The translations under genes were made by a program, and so were the position numbers. DNA of 64,000 nt from contig CADCBO010000002.1 in the NCBI GenBank assembly GCA_902799685.1, positions 96,269-160,268 on the forward strand. The letters are read 5' to 3'. The notes under the pieces are model-generated. The model ran no database searches. It was not told the origin of the DNA and saw only the letters and a list, made by a program, of their open reading frames with translations. Origin of the DNA: an uncultured Bacteroidales bacterium (GTDB taxonomy: Bacteria; Bacteroidota; Bacteroidia; Bacteroidales; Bacteroidaceae). This document shows positions 41,617 through 51,645 of this stretch, one piece after another (within the stretch, counting starts at the first letter, position 1; every line of letters begins with the position of its first letter).

Positions 41617-42534
41617 ATGCATTATTATATTAATAATTTCTCAATAAGGGTCTTTGAAATGCCGTTAGATACTCCCTTGTTCTCAATGAAAGAGGGGAAT
41701 ACTGATTTAATTATCAAGAGCGATACGGGCCTGTTAAACCCCAATGCCTCGGTAATTATCGCAGATCCTTTTCTGTTCGTTTATAATGGCACGCTCTATT
41801 TGTTCTATGAACATCTGACACGCTGGTTTGGAACAGGGCGTATCTGCATGAGGTCAACAAAAGACCTTAAAACTTGGACTGAGGAAAAAAACGTATTAGT
41901 GGAGCCTTTCCATCTATCTTTCCCTTTTGTTTTTGAGGATGGAGGCAAAGTATATATGTTGCCAGAAACAGGTGGTGATAAGAGTATAACGCTATATGAG
42001 GCTGAAGACGATACGTTGACACATTGGCGCAAAGTCAAGAAATTGATGGAGGATGATGAACCATGGTATGATTCCATTATCCATAATAAAGATGGTAAGT
42101 ATTATTTGTTCACTGGTCACGATGATGATGTGCAGCAGGTACAGCATCTTTTTGTTTCAGATAAACTGACAGGACCGTATATGGAACATCCAGCATCCCC
42201 TATATGTTACGGACGTGATAGAGCAAGAAATGCAGGCTCACTGATTGAGTCAGATGAGGGGCTTTACCGTCCTGTTCAAGTATGTTTGAACAGCTATGGA
42301 GAGCAGACATCTGTAATGCAGATAGAAGAGTTAACACCAATAGAGTATAAAGAGGTTCCCTATAAGCAGAATATTATTGAAACTAAACAGATACCATATA
42401 AGAATGGCGGACACCAGTGGAGCCAGGTCGAGTTCTTGGGTCGCAAAGTCATTGCAACAGATTACAGGGAGAAGAACTATAACGTGATAGAGACTTTTCG
42501 TAAAGCGGTATATGTCTTAAAAAACAAACATTAG
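41617..42534 (+). CDS. five-bladed beta-propeller protein of the GINT1 N-terminal type
   Basis: A 305-residue protein. IIADPFLFVYNGTLYLFYEHL, then FPFVFEDGGKVYMLPETGG and KYYLFTGH are repeated blades of the kind seen in the N-terminal domain of glucosamine inositolphosphorylceramide transferase-like proteins and related GH43-like propellers. In bacterial polysaccharide loci this domain is often fused to or near formyl- or glycosyltransferases. Here it stands alone, so it may be the glycan-binding or catalytic part of a sugar-modifying enzyme. No signal peptide is present. Confidence 0.7.
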   Translation: MHYYINNFSIRVFEMPLDTPLFSMKEGNTDLIIKSDTGLLNPNASVIIADPFLFVYNGTLYLFYEHLTRWFGTGRICMRSTKDLKTWTEEKNVLVEPFHLSFPFVFEDGGKVYMLPETGGDKSITLYEAEDDTLTHWRKVKKLMEDDEPWYDSIIHNKDGKYYLFTGHDDDVQQVQHLFVSDKLTGPYMEHPASPICYGRDRARNAGSLIESDEGLYRPVQVCLNSYGEQTSVMQIEELTPIEYKEVPYKQNIIETKQIPYKNGGHQWSQVEFLGRKVIATDYREKNYNVIETFRKAVYVLKNKH

Positions 42535-42546
42535 TAGTGTGTACCT

Positions 42547-43953
42547 ATGAACAATTATTTGAAAGTATTTGTTTTTTGTCTGATTGGTGTTTTGTATCTC
42601 CCCAGCATAAAAGCACAAAATAGACTGCAACCGGTTATATACGTGTCATCCTCTGAGGGCAATGACGCCAATGATGGCCTTTCCCCTAATAGCCCTCTAA
42701 AAACAATTAAAGCTGGTGTCGCAAGAGGCGAGAAGGTCCTTTTGAAAGCTGGAGATGTGTTTTATGAATCTCTATATGCTACAGATCGTATTGTCAGTAG
42801 ATACGGAAAGGGTCAAAACCCATCATTGATTGGCTATAAGAGGCTCATAGAGCCACGATGGGAGAGGGTGGATAATAATATATGGAAGATAAGTCTTGCG
42901 GAAGATAATTTTACAGGTTATAATGAGGTTGGGCCCTCTCTGCTGAATAATATTGGCTGTATCCATGAATATGATAAAGATTTGATACATGGCGGAAGGT
43001 GTGAGTTCTTAAGTGAATTGAAAAGGGACTGGGATTTTTGGCAAACAGAGCATCATGAACGTGACATTGACCCAAATGAGTTTAATTATGTATATTTATA
43101 TCTTGAGTCTAATCCTAACGATTTAAAACTGGAATTTGCCGTAAGTGACTATTGTGCTTATCTTGAACGTTCCACTGTTGAGCACATCAATTTCTATGGT
43201 TTCGGTTATGGCGTGGAATGTAAAACGAAAACCATTGTTAGGAATTGTAGAGTTGATGCAATGGGGGGTAGAGTTTGGTTAGGACAAAGTTCATTTGGGA
43301 GGCTTGGTAACGGTATTGAGTTTTATGTGTCATCAGATATGGAAGACTGTATTATTGAAGGTAATTACATTTCGCGCTGTTATGATTGCGGTATTACTAT
43401 ACAGGCTTATGGCTGCGGGAAAGCAACTCCTAGGAACTTTATCATTCAGGACAACCTTATAATGAATTGCTGCCAAGGTTGGGAAGATTTTCTTCGCAAT
43501 GCACCAGAAGTGGTATTTGAGAACTGCGTCTTTAGAAATAATGTTGTCTTAAATAGTGGCGAAAGCGGATTTTCATATCCTGATGTGCGAGCCATTTATT
43601 GCCATGTCTTAGGATATAATAGTGCTGGTGACAAAGGGATGCAGTTTGAAAACAATGTGTTTGCTAAGGGTAATTTCTTTTGTGGAGCACCTTATAATAA
43701 AAAGTATCGTTCTAATATTTGGAGGGGGAATAAGTGTTATATCTCTCCTGGGAATCATCTGATAGCTCACTTTAGGGGGAAGCAAGATGTAGTCAGAATG
43801 AATAACAGCCTTAAGGAATCAGCGGCTGAAATAGAGCAATATCGGGACTTGACAAATGATCAAACTACAAAGTTTGTTGTTCTGTCAGAAAAGAAGATGG
43901 AAAGGAAGGTCAAGCAACTCCAGAAAAAATATCTCAGATCCCATAGTTACTGA
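42547..43953 (+). CDS. exported right-handed beta-helix protein
   Basis: A 468-residue protein with a signal peptide (cleavage likely after SIKA, residue 23). The IYVSSSEGNDANDGLSP start is common to DUF1565/pectate-lyase-like helices. Repeated N-x-(I/V) turns with CIIEGNYISRC, NFIIQDNLIMNC and FRNNVVLNSG indicate parallel beta-helix coils. It probably acts in the periplasm or outside as a polysaccharide lyase, epimerase or binding protein for the polymer made by this locus. The catalytic residues cannot be assigned by eye. Confidence 0.78.
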   Translation: MNNYLKVFVFCLIGVLYLPSIKAQNRLQPVIYVSSSEGNDANDGLSPNSPLKTIKAGVARGEKVLLKAGDVFYESLYATDRIVSRYGKGQNPSLIGYKRLIEPRWERVDNNIWKISLAEDNFTGYNEVGPSLLNNIGCIHEYDKDLIHGGRCEFLSELKRDWDFWQTEHHERDIDPNEFNYVYLYLESNPNDLKLEFAVSDYCAYLERSTVEHINFYGFGYGVECKTKTIVRNCRVDAMGGRVWLGQSSFGRLGNGIEFYVSSDMEDCIIEGNYISRCYDCGITIQAYGCGKATPRNFIIQDNLIMNCCQGWEDFLRNAPEVVFENCVFRNNVVLNSGESGFSYPDVRAIYCHVLGYNSAGDKGMQFENNVFAKGNFFCGAPYNKKYRSNIWRGNKCYISPGNHLIAHFRGKQDVVRMNNSLKESAAEIEQYRDLTNDQTTKFVVLSEKKMERKVKQLQKKYLRSHSY

Positions 43954-45182
43954 TGATAGTATTACAAATAAATAATGTGCATTACCGCCGTGGTGGTGCT
44001 GATGCAGTGTATCTTAACACAGCGGAACTGCTCCAGCAGCACGGCAATGAGGTAGTGTTCTTCAATATGGTGAAGAACGGGAATCTGCCGTGCAAGGATG
44101 AGAAGTATTGGGTTTCCAGTTTGGACTCAAGGCCGCAAGGAATCAAGTCTAAACTCATAGAACTGCGAAACTTTTTTGATAACCCAGAAGCAGCACGCAA
44201 GATAGAAGAACTGATAATAGCCGAGAAACCTGATATCGCCCATATCCATTTGTTTTGGGGTATGGGTATATCACCGTCTATAACCAAGGTGTTGAAGAAA
44301 TATCATATTCCCTTGGTGCATACCGCCCACGACTATCACTTGATTTGCCCCGTGGCTTTGTTGATGGATTCCAAGGGTCAGGTCTGCGAAGCCTGCAAAG
44401 GAAAGCATTTCATCAAAGCGATGCTGAAGGGATGCTCCCATAACGGTCGTGTAGCAACCTGTATCAAGGCGGCGGAACAATATTACCATAACTGGAAGTA
44501 TAACCCAGTGGATGTGCTGCAAGGCATCATCTATGTGAGTTATTTCTCGCAGAATAAGCATCTGGAATACATGCCGTCTTTGGCCAAGGTTAAGTCCACT
44601 GTGCTTTATAACTTTAACCAAATAGGGGAGCTGCGACAGGATTACAGAGGGAAACACTACCTCTATTATGGACGTTTAGCACAGGAAAAAGGATTGTTTA
44701 CATTGGTGGAGGCTTTTCGTACGAATCCCGCTTTGCAATTGAAGATTGTTGGCACCGGACCTCTTGAAGATGCCATCTGTCAGCAATTACCATCCAACGT
44801 GGAAATGCTTGGGCCTAAATATGGCGAAGAATTGTTTGAACTTGTGAAAGGCGCCAAATTCGTATGCGTATCTTCAGAATGTTACGAAAATAACCCGCTT
44901 ACTATAGTAGAATCTTATTCAAGGGGAGTACCCGTGATAGGTTCACGATTAGGAGGCATTACGGAGATAATCCGCGATGGGGAGACGGGGTTCCTGTTTG
45001 AGCATAAGAATGTGAATGAACTGAGCAACTGCCTGTCTAAAGCAGAAGCATTGTCGGAAAGCAAATACGTGGCTATGTGTAAAGCTGCATATCACTTTGC
45101 ACAGGACAATTTTAGCAGTGAGCGTCATTACGAGCGGCTTATGGCATTCTACAAAGACGTTATTTTATCTAACAAGCATTGA
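43953..45182 (+). CDS. glycosyltransferase family 4
   Basis: A 409-residue GT-B glycosyltransferase with YYRRGGADAVY-like N-terminal loop (HYRRGGADAVYLN), a HTAHDYHLICP segment, LYYGRLAQEKGLFTLVEAF near residue 230 and ENNPLTIVESYSRGVPVIGS with the E-x7-E donor-binding motif. A Cys-rich stretch (CEACKGKHFIKAMLKGC) near residue 147 is typical of one branch in Bacteroidales loci and may hold a structural metal. It shares its first base with the previous stop. Confidence 0.88.
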   Translation: MIVLQINNVHYRRGGADAVYLNTAELLQQHGNEVVFFNMVKNGNLPCKDEKYWVSSLDSRPQGIKSKLIELRNFFDNPEAARKIEELIIAEKPDIAHIHLFWGMGISPSITKVLKKYHIPLVHTAHDYHLICPVALLMDSKGQVCEACKGKHFIKAMLKGCSHNGRVATCIKAAEQYYHNWKYNPVDVLQGIIYVSYFSQNKHLEYMPSLAKVKSTVLYNFNQIGELRQDYRGKHYLYYGRLAQEKGLFTLVEAFRTNPALQLKIVGTGPLEDAICQQLPSNVEMLGPKYGEELFELVKGAKFVCVSSECYENNPLTIVESYSRGVPVIGSRLGGITEIIRDGETGFLFEHKNVNELSNCLSKAEALSESKYVAMCKAAYHFAQDNFSSERHYERLMAFYKDVILSNKH

Positions 45183-45184
45183 AT

Positions 45185-45649
45185 ATGGCTTTGAGAGTTA
45201 CAATAAGATACTATCTTAGTAAAGTAGTACGTTTATGGCGCATGTGGTTACTGCATGCCAAGGGTTATACCAACATAGCCAAGAATACGGTGATAGAGTC
45301 TGGTGTAAAGCTTGATAAACTCAATCCTAAAGGTATCCATATTGGTACCGGTTGCCTGATAGCATCTGGCACCACCATCCTTTCACACGAACATATATTC
45401 GTGAAGCCTGACGGCAGCTACTATTTCAAAGATACCTATATTGGAAATAACTGCTTTGTGGGCGTTAATTCATTGATTTGCCCAGGTGTACATATAGGTA
45501 ATGAATGTGTGGTTGGGGGGGGTACAATTGTAACTAAGGATGTTCCTGATAATTGTATGGTAGTGGGTGTCCCTGCTAAGATAGTGAAAACAGGAATACA
45601 CATGAACGATCATGCAAGACTGGAAGGCGATTTCAAATACAAGGAGTAA
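45185..45649 (+). CDS. left-handed beta-helix acyltransferase
   Basis: A 154-residue hexapeptide-repeat acetyltransferase. The coils GIHIGTGCLIASGTTI, YIGNNCFVGVNSLICPGVHIGNECVVGGGTIV and VVGVPAKIVK are characteristic, with a His in LSHEHIF as candidate catalytic base. It likely O-acetylates a repeat-unit sugar using acetyl-CoA. ATG 45185 is preferred to TTG 45179. Confidence 0.85.
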   Translation: MALRVTIRYYLSKVVRLWRMWLLHAKGYTNIAKNTVIESGVKLDKLNPKGIHIGTGCLIASGTTILSHEHIFVKPDGSYYFKDTYIGNNCFVGVNSLICPGVHIGNECVVGGGTIVTKDVPDNCMVVGVPAKIVKTGIHMNDHARLEGDFKYKE

Positions 45650-45659
45650 ACAATAAAAC

Positions 45660-46565
45660 ATGGATAAAAAGAGAATTTATATTGCCGGTTGTGGCGGTAT
45701 GTTGGGGGAGGCTTTCTACCAGCAGTTTAAGGATGATTATATTATCAAGTGTACTGATAAGGACGTGAATGCGGACTGGCTTTCTTTCCTGGATTTCAGG
45801 GTTTATGATGCATACAAGAAGGATGTAGAAGAGTTTAAACCTGACTATCTGTTCCACTTGGGCGCATACACCGATTTGGAGTGGTGCGAGCAGAATGCGG
45901 ACGAGGTGTATCTGACGAACACCCTCTGTGTAGAGAATGCTGTATATATTGCTAACTCATTGGATATTCCTTTGCTATATATCAGTACGGCTGGTATCTT
46001 CGATGGAAAGAAACAACTCTACGACGACTGGGATCAACCCAATCCGCTTGGAGTCTATGCCCGCAGTAAATATATGGGAGAGCGCTTTGTGGTAGAGAAT
46101 GCCAATCGCTATCTGGTATGCCGTGCTGGTTGGATGATGGGTGCCGGTCCTTCAAAGGACAAGAAGTTCATCCAGAAGATTATGAAGCAGCTGAAGGATG
46201 GAAAGAAGGAACTCTTCATTGTGAATGATAAGGATGGAACGCCTACTTATACTCAGGACTTTGCACGTACAGTGAAAAATCTCATTCAGAAAGAATATTG
46301 GGGATTGTATAACTGCGTTTGCGGCGGTCAAACCAGCCGCTTAGAGGTGTGTCAGGAATTGCTTAAGATACTTGGTTTAGAGGATGAGATTAAGATCAAT
46401 GTGGTGACATCCGAGTATTTTGCAAAAGAATATTTTGCAGACCGTCCAGCTTGTGAACGTTTGTGGACACGCAAGTTGAACCTGCGAGGAGTGAATGCTA
46501 TGCGTGACTGGCGTGTTTCACTTAAGGAATACATAGAGGATTACTACCAAGGATATTTAGCATGA
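45660..46565 (+). CDS. RmlD-like sugar nucleotide reductase (SDR)
   Basis: A 301-residue SDR of the RmlD-like family, with YIAGCGGMLGEAFYQ, STAGIFDG, YARSKYMGE (catalytic Tyr/Lys) and a C-terminal substrate-binding part. It differs clearly from both rfbD copies, so it probably reduces a different keto-sugar nucleotide. It overlaps the following glycosyltransferase gene by four bases. Confidence 0.8.
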   Translation: MDKKRIYIAGCGGMLGEAFYQQFKDDYIIKCTDKDVNADWLSFLDFRVYDAYKKDVEEFKPDYLFHLGAYTDLEWCEQNADEVYLTNTLCVENAVYIANSLDIPLLYISTAGIFDGKKQLYDDWDQPNPLGVYARSKYMGERFVVENANRYLVCRAGWMMGAGPSKDKKFIQKIMKQLKDGKKELFIVNDKDGTPTYTQDFARTVKNLIQKEYWGLYNCVCGGQTSRLEVCQELLKILGLEDEIKINVVTSEYFAKEYFADRPACERLWTRKLNLRGVNAMRDWRVSLKEYIEDYYQGYLA

Positions 46566-47680
46566 AGAAAGTAGCTTTGATTGGAACCAACGGAGTGCCG
46601 GCACATTATGGCGGCATAGAAACGCTGGCAGAATATTTGACAAGAGATTTGAACGAGGATTATGACTTGTATTGCTATTGTTCTAAAACACCAAAGGAAA
46701 AACAATTGCAATCCTATCATAATACAAAGTTGATATATATACCACTGAAGGCCAATGGTTGGCAATCCATTTTTTATGATGGCTGGACTATCCTGCGTTC
46801 TCTTTGCAAACATGATGTTTTGGCTATCTTGGGATGTAGTTGTCCGCCCGCTATGTTTTTTAAGGTGTTTACCAAGAAACGAATTCTGTTGAATGCCATT
46901 GGAGGAAAGGAAACGGAGAAGGTAAGAGGTCTTAAACTATTTGGCCGCATTGAAGTGGCCATGAAGAAGTGGATGGAAGGAATACAGGCACGGTATGCTG
47001 ATGTGGTGATTGTGGATAATGCAGCCAATGTGGAGGTATTTGAAAAGAAACATCATGTAAAGGCAGTATTAGCTGAGTATGGAGGTGATCATGCTGTTGC
47101 AGAGCAAATCACTGATGAGGCGTTAAGGAAGTATCCTTTCCTGAAAGGAAAATATGATGTTACCGTTTCAAGGGCACAGGAGGATATGAATATCCATATG
47201 GTAATTGAAGCATACAAAAAAGTACCTGAAAGAACTGTTGTGATTGTGTCTAACTGGCAAAAATCAGAGTATGGCCAGAAACTCTATGCAGAGAATGCAG
47301 GGAAATATGATAATATCATTCTGTTGAATGCTATTTATGACCAGAAAGAATTGAATACTATCCGTAGCAATGCAGCCCTCTATCTGCACACACATTCAAT
47401 GTGTGGAACAGCGCCCTCATTGGTGGAGGCTATGTATCTGGGGCTGCCTGTTATCTGTTTCAAAGTACCCACTAATCTGGAAACAACTGAACATAAGTCA
47501 ATCTATTTTGAGACGGTGCCTGAATTGGTAAAGGAACTGCAAGAACTGAATGACACAACGATAGACCAATTAAAGAATGATTTAAAGGAGATAGCCAACC
47601 GCAGGTATTATTGGGAACGCATCTCTGGAATCTATAGAGAATGCATCAATAAATGCATTGCCATGCAAGACAAGAAATAG
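46562..47680 (+). CDS. DUF1972-type glycosyltransferase (rhamnosyltransferase-like)
   Basis: A 372-residue GT4-like protein beginning ALIGTNGVPAHYGGIETLAEYL, the mark of the DUF1972 N-terminal domain, with a second lobe ending LYLHTHSMCGTAPSLVEAMYLGLPVI. These proteins often transfer rhamnose or a related deoxyhexose, which fits the rfb genes that start four bases later. The exact linkage is unknown. Confidence 0.85.
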   Translation: MKKVALIGTNGVPAHYGGIETLAEYLTRDLNEDYDLYCYCSKTPKEKQLQSYHNTKLIYIPLKANGWQSIFYDGWTILRSLCKHDVLAILGCSCPPAMFFKVFTKKRILLNAIGGKETEKVRGLKLFGRIEVAMKKWMEGIQARYADVVIVDNAANVEVFEKKHHVKAVLAEYGGDHAVAEQITDEALRKYPFLKGKYDVTVSRAQEDMNIHMVIEAYKKVPERTVVIVSNWQKSEYGQKLYAENAGKYDNIILLNAIYDQKELNTIRSNAALYLHTHSMCGTAPSLVEAMYLGLPVICFKVPTNLETTEHKSIYFETVPELVKELQELNDTTIDQLKNDLKEIANRRYYWERISGIYRECINKCIAMQDKK

Positions 47681-47683
47681 AGT

Positions 47684-48610
47684 ATGAATGTATTAGTAAC
47701 TGGAGCCAACGGACAGTTGGGTAATGAAATACGTATAGTATCTAAGAATAGTACAGACAAGTATTTTTTTACTGACGTAGTGGAGTCATCTGAAGAGTCC
47801 ACTGCTATGTTGAAGAAACTGGCGGGTGAAGACATAGATACCTCTACTACCAAACTTGACATCACCAATCTTGATGCTATCCGTAAGATGGTAAGAGAGA
47901 ATGACGTCAAAGTCATTGTCAATTGTGCAGCTTGGACAAATGTTGATGGGGCAGAAGATCCGGAGAAATATGACCTTGTTGAGTTGCTAAATGCCAAAGC
48001 TCCAGAAAACTTGGCTGTAGCCATGAAAGAGGTAAATGGCCTGCTGCTACATATCTCTACGGACTATGTCTTTGGGAAGGAGCCCTATAACACACCCTGC
48101 AAAGAAGATCAGCAGGGAACCCCCACGGGTTTTTATGGGCTGACAAAGCTTCATGGGGAAAATGCTATTCGGAAGTCAGAGTGCAAATCTGTGATTATCC
48201 GTACAGCATGGCTTTATAGTGAGTTTGGGAAGAACTTTGTTAAGACCATGTTGAATCTGACTGCAACCAAACCTCAGTTGAAGGTGGTATTTGACCAAGT
48301 AGGAACGCCGACGTATGCCTATGATTTGGCCAATGTCATAATAAAGTTATTGGTAGACCCCAAGGAAGGAATCTATCATTTCAGTAATGAAGGCGTTTGC
48401 AGCTGGTTTGACTTCACCAAAATGATAGCAGAGTATGCGGGAAATACTGGATGTGATATACAACCCTGCCATAGCGACGAGTTCCCGAGTAAGGTTAAAC
48501 GGCCTGCGTATTCTGTTCTGGACAAGGCCAAGATTAAGGAAACACTTGGAATCAGAATCCCTTACTGGACAGATTCGTTGAAGTTGTGTATAAAGAATTT
48601 GGAACGATAA
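47684..48610 (+). CDS. rfbD: dTDP-4-dehydrorhamnose reductase
   Basis: A 308-residue RmlD with VTGANGQLGNE at the start, STDYVFGKEPYNTPC and YGLTKLHGEN. It is strongly similar to the copy at 421-1320 but has GIYHFSNEGVCSW where that copy has a repeat-encoded insert, and an extra KKLAGEDIDTST segment near residue 45. First gene of a complete rml set in the order D, B, A, (SDR), C. Confidence 0.95.
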   Translation: MNVLVTGANGQLGNEIRIVSKNSTDKYFFTDVVESSEESTAMLKKLAGEDIDTSTTKLDITNLDAIRKMVRENDVKVIVNCAAWTNVDGAEDPEKYDLVELLNAKAPENLAVAMKEVNGLLLHISTDYVFGKEPYNTPCKEDQQGTPTGFYGLTKLHGENAIRKSECKSVIIRTAWLYSEFGKNFVKTMLNLTATKPQLKVVFDQVGTPTYAYDLANVIIKLLVDPKEGIYHFSNEGVCSWFDFTKMIAEYAGNTGCDIQPCHSDEFPSKVKRPAYSVLDKAKIKETLGIRIPYWTDSLKLCIKNLER

Positions 48611-48620
48611 GTTAGTAATT

Positions 48621-49760
48621 ATGCAGAATATCATTATAACCGGCGGTGCCGGATTTATTGGAAGTCATGTAGTGCGTTTGTTCGTTAACAAGTACCCACA
48701 GTACAACATTTATAATGTAGATAAGTTGACATATGCTGGTAATCTGGCGAACTTGAAGGATATTGAAGATAAGCCCAACTATCACTTTATCAAAGCTGAT
48801 ATTTGCGACTTTGAGACAATGCTGGACATTATGCAGCGTGATCAGATTGACGGTATTATTCACCTTGCAGCAGAGAGTCATGTTGACCGAAGCATCAAAG
48901 ATCCCTTCACTTTTGCACAAACAAATGTGATGGGTACGCTTAGCCTTCTTCAGGCTGCAAAAGCATATTGGGAGAGCCTGCCGGAGAAATATGAGTGTAA
49001 GCGTTTCTACCATATCAGTACCGATGAGGTTTATGGCGCATTGCAGATGACGTATCCAGAAGGGATAGTGCCTCCGTTCACCACAAAGGCAAGTAGCGGG
49101 AAGCACCATCTTGCTTATGGCGAGAAGTTCTTTACGGAGGATTTGAAGTACCAGCCGCATAGCCCTTATAGTGCAGCCAAGGCAAGCAGTGACCACTTTG
49201 TGCGTGCGTTCCATGACACGTTTGGCATGCCTACCATTGTTACCAACTGCTCGAATAACTATGGCCCATATCAGTTTCCTGAGAAGTTGATACCTCTGTT
49301 CATCAACAATATACGGCATCGCAAACCGCTTCCAGTGTATGGCAAGGGAGAAAATGTTCGTGACTGGTTGTACGTTGAAGATCATGCACGCGCTATTGAT
49401 ACCATTTTCCACAATGGTAAAATAGCAGAAACCTACAATATCGGTGGCTTCAACGAGTGGAAGAACATTGACATTATCAAGGTTCTCATCAATACCGTTG
49501 ACCGTTTACTTGGCAGACCTGAGGGTGCAGACATAGACTTGATTACATACGTAACCGACCGTGCCGGGCACGATTTGAGATATGCTATTGACTCTACTAA
49601 GCTGCAGAAAGAACTAGGTTGGGAGCCAAGCCTTCAGTTCGAGGAAGGGATTGAGAAAACAGTAAAATGGTATCTGGATAACCAGGAATGGTTAGATAAT
49701 GTGACCAGCGGTGAATACCAGAATTATTATGACGAACAATATAAAAAAGATAAAACATGA
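48621..49760 (+). CDS. rfbB: dTDP-glucose 4,6-dehydratase
   Basis: A 379-residue RmlB that converts dTDP-glucose to dTDP-4-keto-6-deoxyglucose with bound NAD. It shows [11 protein letters not shown], the STDEVYG catalytic triplet region near residue 133, [10 protein letters not shown] with Tyr/Lys and [15 protein letters not shown]. The stop overlaps the rfbA start by four bases. Confidence 0.96.
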   Translation: MQNIIITGGAGFIGSHVVRLFVNKYPQYNIYNVDKLTYAGNLANLKDIEDKPNYHFIKADICDFETMLDIMQRDQIDGIIHLAAESHVDRSIKDPFTFAQTNVMGTLSLLQAAKAYWESLPEKYECKRFYHISTDEVYGALQMTYPEGIVPPFTTKASSGKHHLAYGEKFFTEDLKYQPHSPYSAAKASSDHFVRAFHDTFGMPTIVTNCSNNYGPYQFPEKLIPLFINNIRHRKPLPVYGKGENVRDWLYVEDHARAIDTIFHNGKIAETYNIGGFNEWKNIDIIKVLINTVDRLLGRPEGADIDLITYVTDRAGHDLRYAIDSTKLQKELGWEPSLQFEEGIEKTVKWYLDNQEWLDNVTSGEYQNYYDEQYKKDKT

Positions 49761-50671
49761 AAGGTATAGTTTTAGCAGGCGGTTCCGGTACTCGCCTTTA
49801 TCCAATCACCAAGGGGGTGAGCAAACAGTTGCTCCCTATTTATGACAAACCTATGGTGTATTATCCCATCAGTGCTTTGATGCTTGCAGGAATACGTGAC
49901 ATTCTGATTATCTCAACGCCATATGACCTTCCTGGGTTTAAACGTCTGTTGGGTGATGGCTCTGATTATGGAGTTCACTTTGAGTATGCTGAACAGCCCT
50001 CACCGGACGGCTTGGCTCAAGCGTTCATCATCGGTGAGAAGTTTATTGGTAATGACAGTGCTTGCCTTGTATTGGGTGACAACATTTTCTACGGAGCAGG
50101 ATTTACCGGATTGCTGAGCAAAGCAGTCGAGGATGCAGAAAAGAATGCAAAGGCTACCGTATTTGGTTACTGGGTTAATGATCCAGAGCGCTATGGCGTA
50201 GCAGAATTTGATAAAGAGGGCAATTGTTTAAGCATTGAAGAAAAACCCAAAGAGCCTAAGAGCAATTATGCTGTGGTTGGTCTCTACTTCTACCCGAACA
50301 AAGTGGTGGATGTTGCTAAGCATATCAAACCATCTGCCCGTGGTGAGTTGGAGATTACTACCGTTAACCAAGAGTTTCTGAAGGATGGAGAACTAAAGGT
50401 TCAGGTCTTTGGCCGTGGATTTGCTTGGTTGGATACAGGTACTCACGATTCATTGAGTGAAGCTTCTACTTTTGTTGAGGTTATTGAGAAACGCCAGGGC
50501 TTAAAGGTAGCTTGCTTGGAGGCTATAGCCTACCGCAAGGGTTGGATTAGTGAAGAGCGTATGTGCGAACTTGCAGAGCCTATGAAGAATCAGTACGGTC
50601 AGTATCTTCATCAGGTGATTGATGAGAAGAAGCGTGAGGTTGATGCAGACACGTTCCGCATCATAAAATGA
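49757..50671 (+). CDS. rfbA: glucose-1-phosphate thymidylyltransferase
   Basis: A 304-residue RmlA, the first enzyme of the dTDP-rhamnose pathway, making dTDP-glucose from dTTP and glucose-1-phosphate. It has [28 protein letters not shown] and [18 protein letters not shown]. Length and motifs are normal for the family. Confidence 0.97.
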   Translation: MKGIVLAGGSGTRLYPITKGVSKQLLPIYDKPMVYYPISALMLAGIRDILIISTPYDLPGFKRLLGDGSDYGVHFEYAEQPSPDGLAQAFIIGEKFIGNDSACLVLGDNIFYGAGFTGLLSKAVEDAEKNAKATVFGYWVNDPERYGVAEFDKEGNCLSIEEKPKEPKSNYAVVGLYFYPNKVVDVAKHIKPSARGELEITTVNQEFLKDGELKVQVFGRGFAWLDTGTHDSLSEASTFVEVIEKRQGLKVACLEAIAYRKGWISEERMCELAEPMKNQYGQYLHQVIDEKKREVDADTFRIIK

Positions 50672-50727
50672 TGCTTGGTTCAAGGTTCAAGTTTAATGGT
50701 TCAAGATAATTATAAATACTGAAAAAT

Positions 50728-51645
50728 ATGAAGACAATAGCAATGACGGGTGCATCCGGTTTTATTGGTCAGCACCTGCTCCGGCATTATTTGGAAGAGG
50801 GCGCACATGTAATAGCTTTTGTTCCAGATCCGGAGAATATGGAGGAGTATAAGAAGTATCCAAACTTTGAGTTGGTAAAGGCTTTCTTTGAGGATTTTGA
50901 CCATCTCTCAGAACTAACCCAGACTAGAGACATAGATATCTTCTATTACCTGTCTTGGGGTGGTTATGGTAAGGCTACCAATGACTATGCTGCACAAATA
51001 CAGAATATCAAACCAATATGTGACGCAGTTGCTGAGGCTGGTAAGATGGGCTGCAAGCGTTTCTTGTTCAGCACCTCTTTCTCCGAGTATATGATTAGTG
51101 AACATGAGACGTTGAGCCATAATGCAGGTGCACATTGCAATGTGTATGGTGCTGCCAAGCAGGCTGCCCGTGTAATGGCACATGCTACGGCTGCCCAGAA
51201 GGGAGTACCTTTCCTGTGTGTCGCTTTTGCCAATACTTTTGGCGTGGGCGACCGTTCTCACCGTTCCACTAATTTGTTTGTTCATAAGTTGCTTCGTGGC
51301 GAAGCACTCGACTTGACTGAAGGGATCCATCTGTATGATTGGAACTATATAGAGGACACCATTGCCGGATTGGTGTTGGCTGGAGAAAAGGGCAAGATTG
51401 ACTCTGTGTATTATATTGGCAGTGACCGCCGCCGTCCGTTGAAGGATATAGTAGGTGAAGTTCGCGATATTCTGGCTCCAGGTGTTGAGATTCGTCTGGG
51501 AACCTACAAGGAGGATTTCCATGTGGATTATACCAGTGTTGATGTTACAAAGTTGTACAGAGACACTGGATATCAGCCCAAATGGGATTTCAAAGAGGCC
51601 GTATTGGCTACAGCTAACTGGGTAAAAACATTAGATTGGGAATAA
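50728..51645 (+). CDS. NAD(P)-dependent sugar epimerase/dehydratase (SDR)
   Basis: A 305-residue extended SDR with TGASGFIGQHLLRHYL, FLFSTSFSEYM in place of the usual S-S-x-x-V-Y-G, and YGAAKQAARV holding the Tyr/Lys pair. It lies between rfbA and rfbC and so may use a dTDP-4-keto-6-deoxy sugar to make a deoxyhexose other than rhamnose, or reduce it. Substrate not determined. Confidence 0.8.
   Translation: MKTIAMTGASGFIGQHLLRHYLEEGAHVIAFVPDPENMEEYKKYPNFELVKAFFEDFDHLSELTQTRDIDIFYYLSWGGYGKATNDYAAQIQNIKPICDAVAEAGKMGCKRFLFSTSFSEYMISEHETLSHNAGAHCNVYGAAKQAARVMAHATAAQKGVPFLCVAFANTFGVGDRSHRSTNLFVHKLLRGEALDLTEGIHLYDWNYIEDTIAGLVLAGEKGKIDSVYYIGSDRRRPLKDIVGEVRDILAPGVEIRLGTYKEDFHVDYTSVDVTKLYRDTGYQPKWDFKEAVLATANWVKTLDWE

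Noticed and set aside
48612-49412. 266-residue minus-strand frame within rfbB
   Set aside because: Shadow of rfbB; no independent start context or motif.
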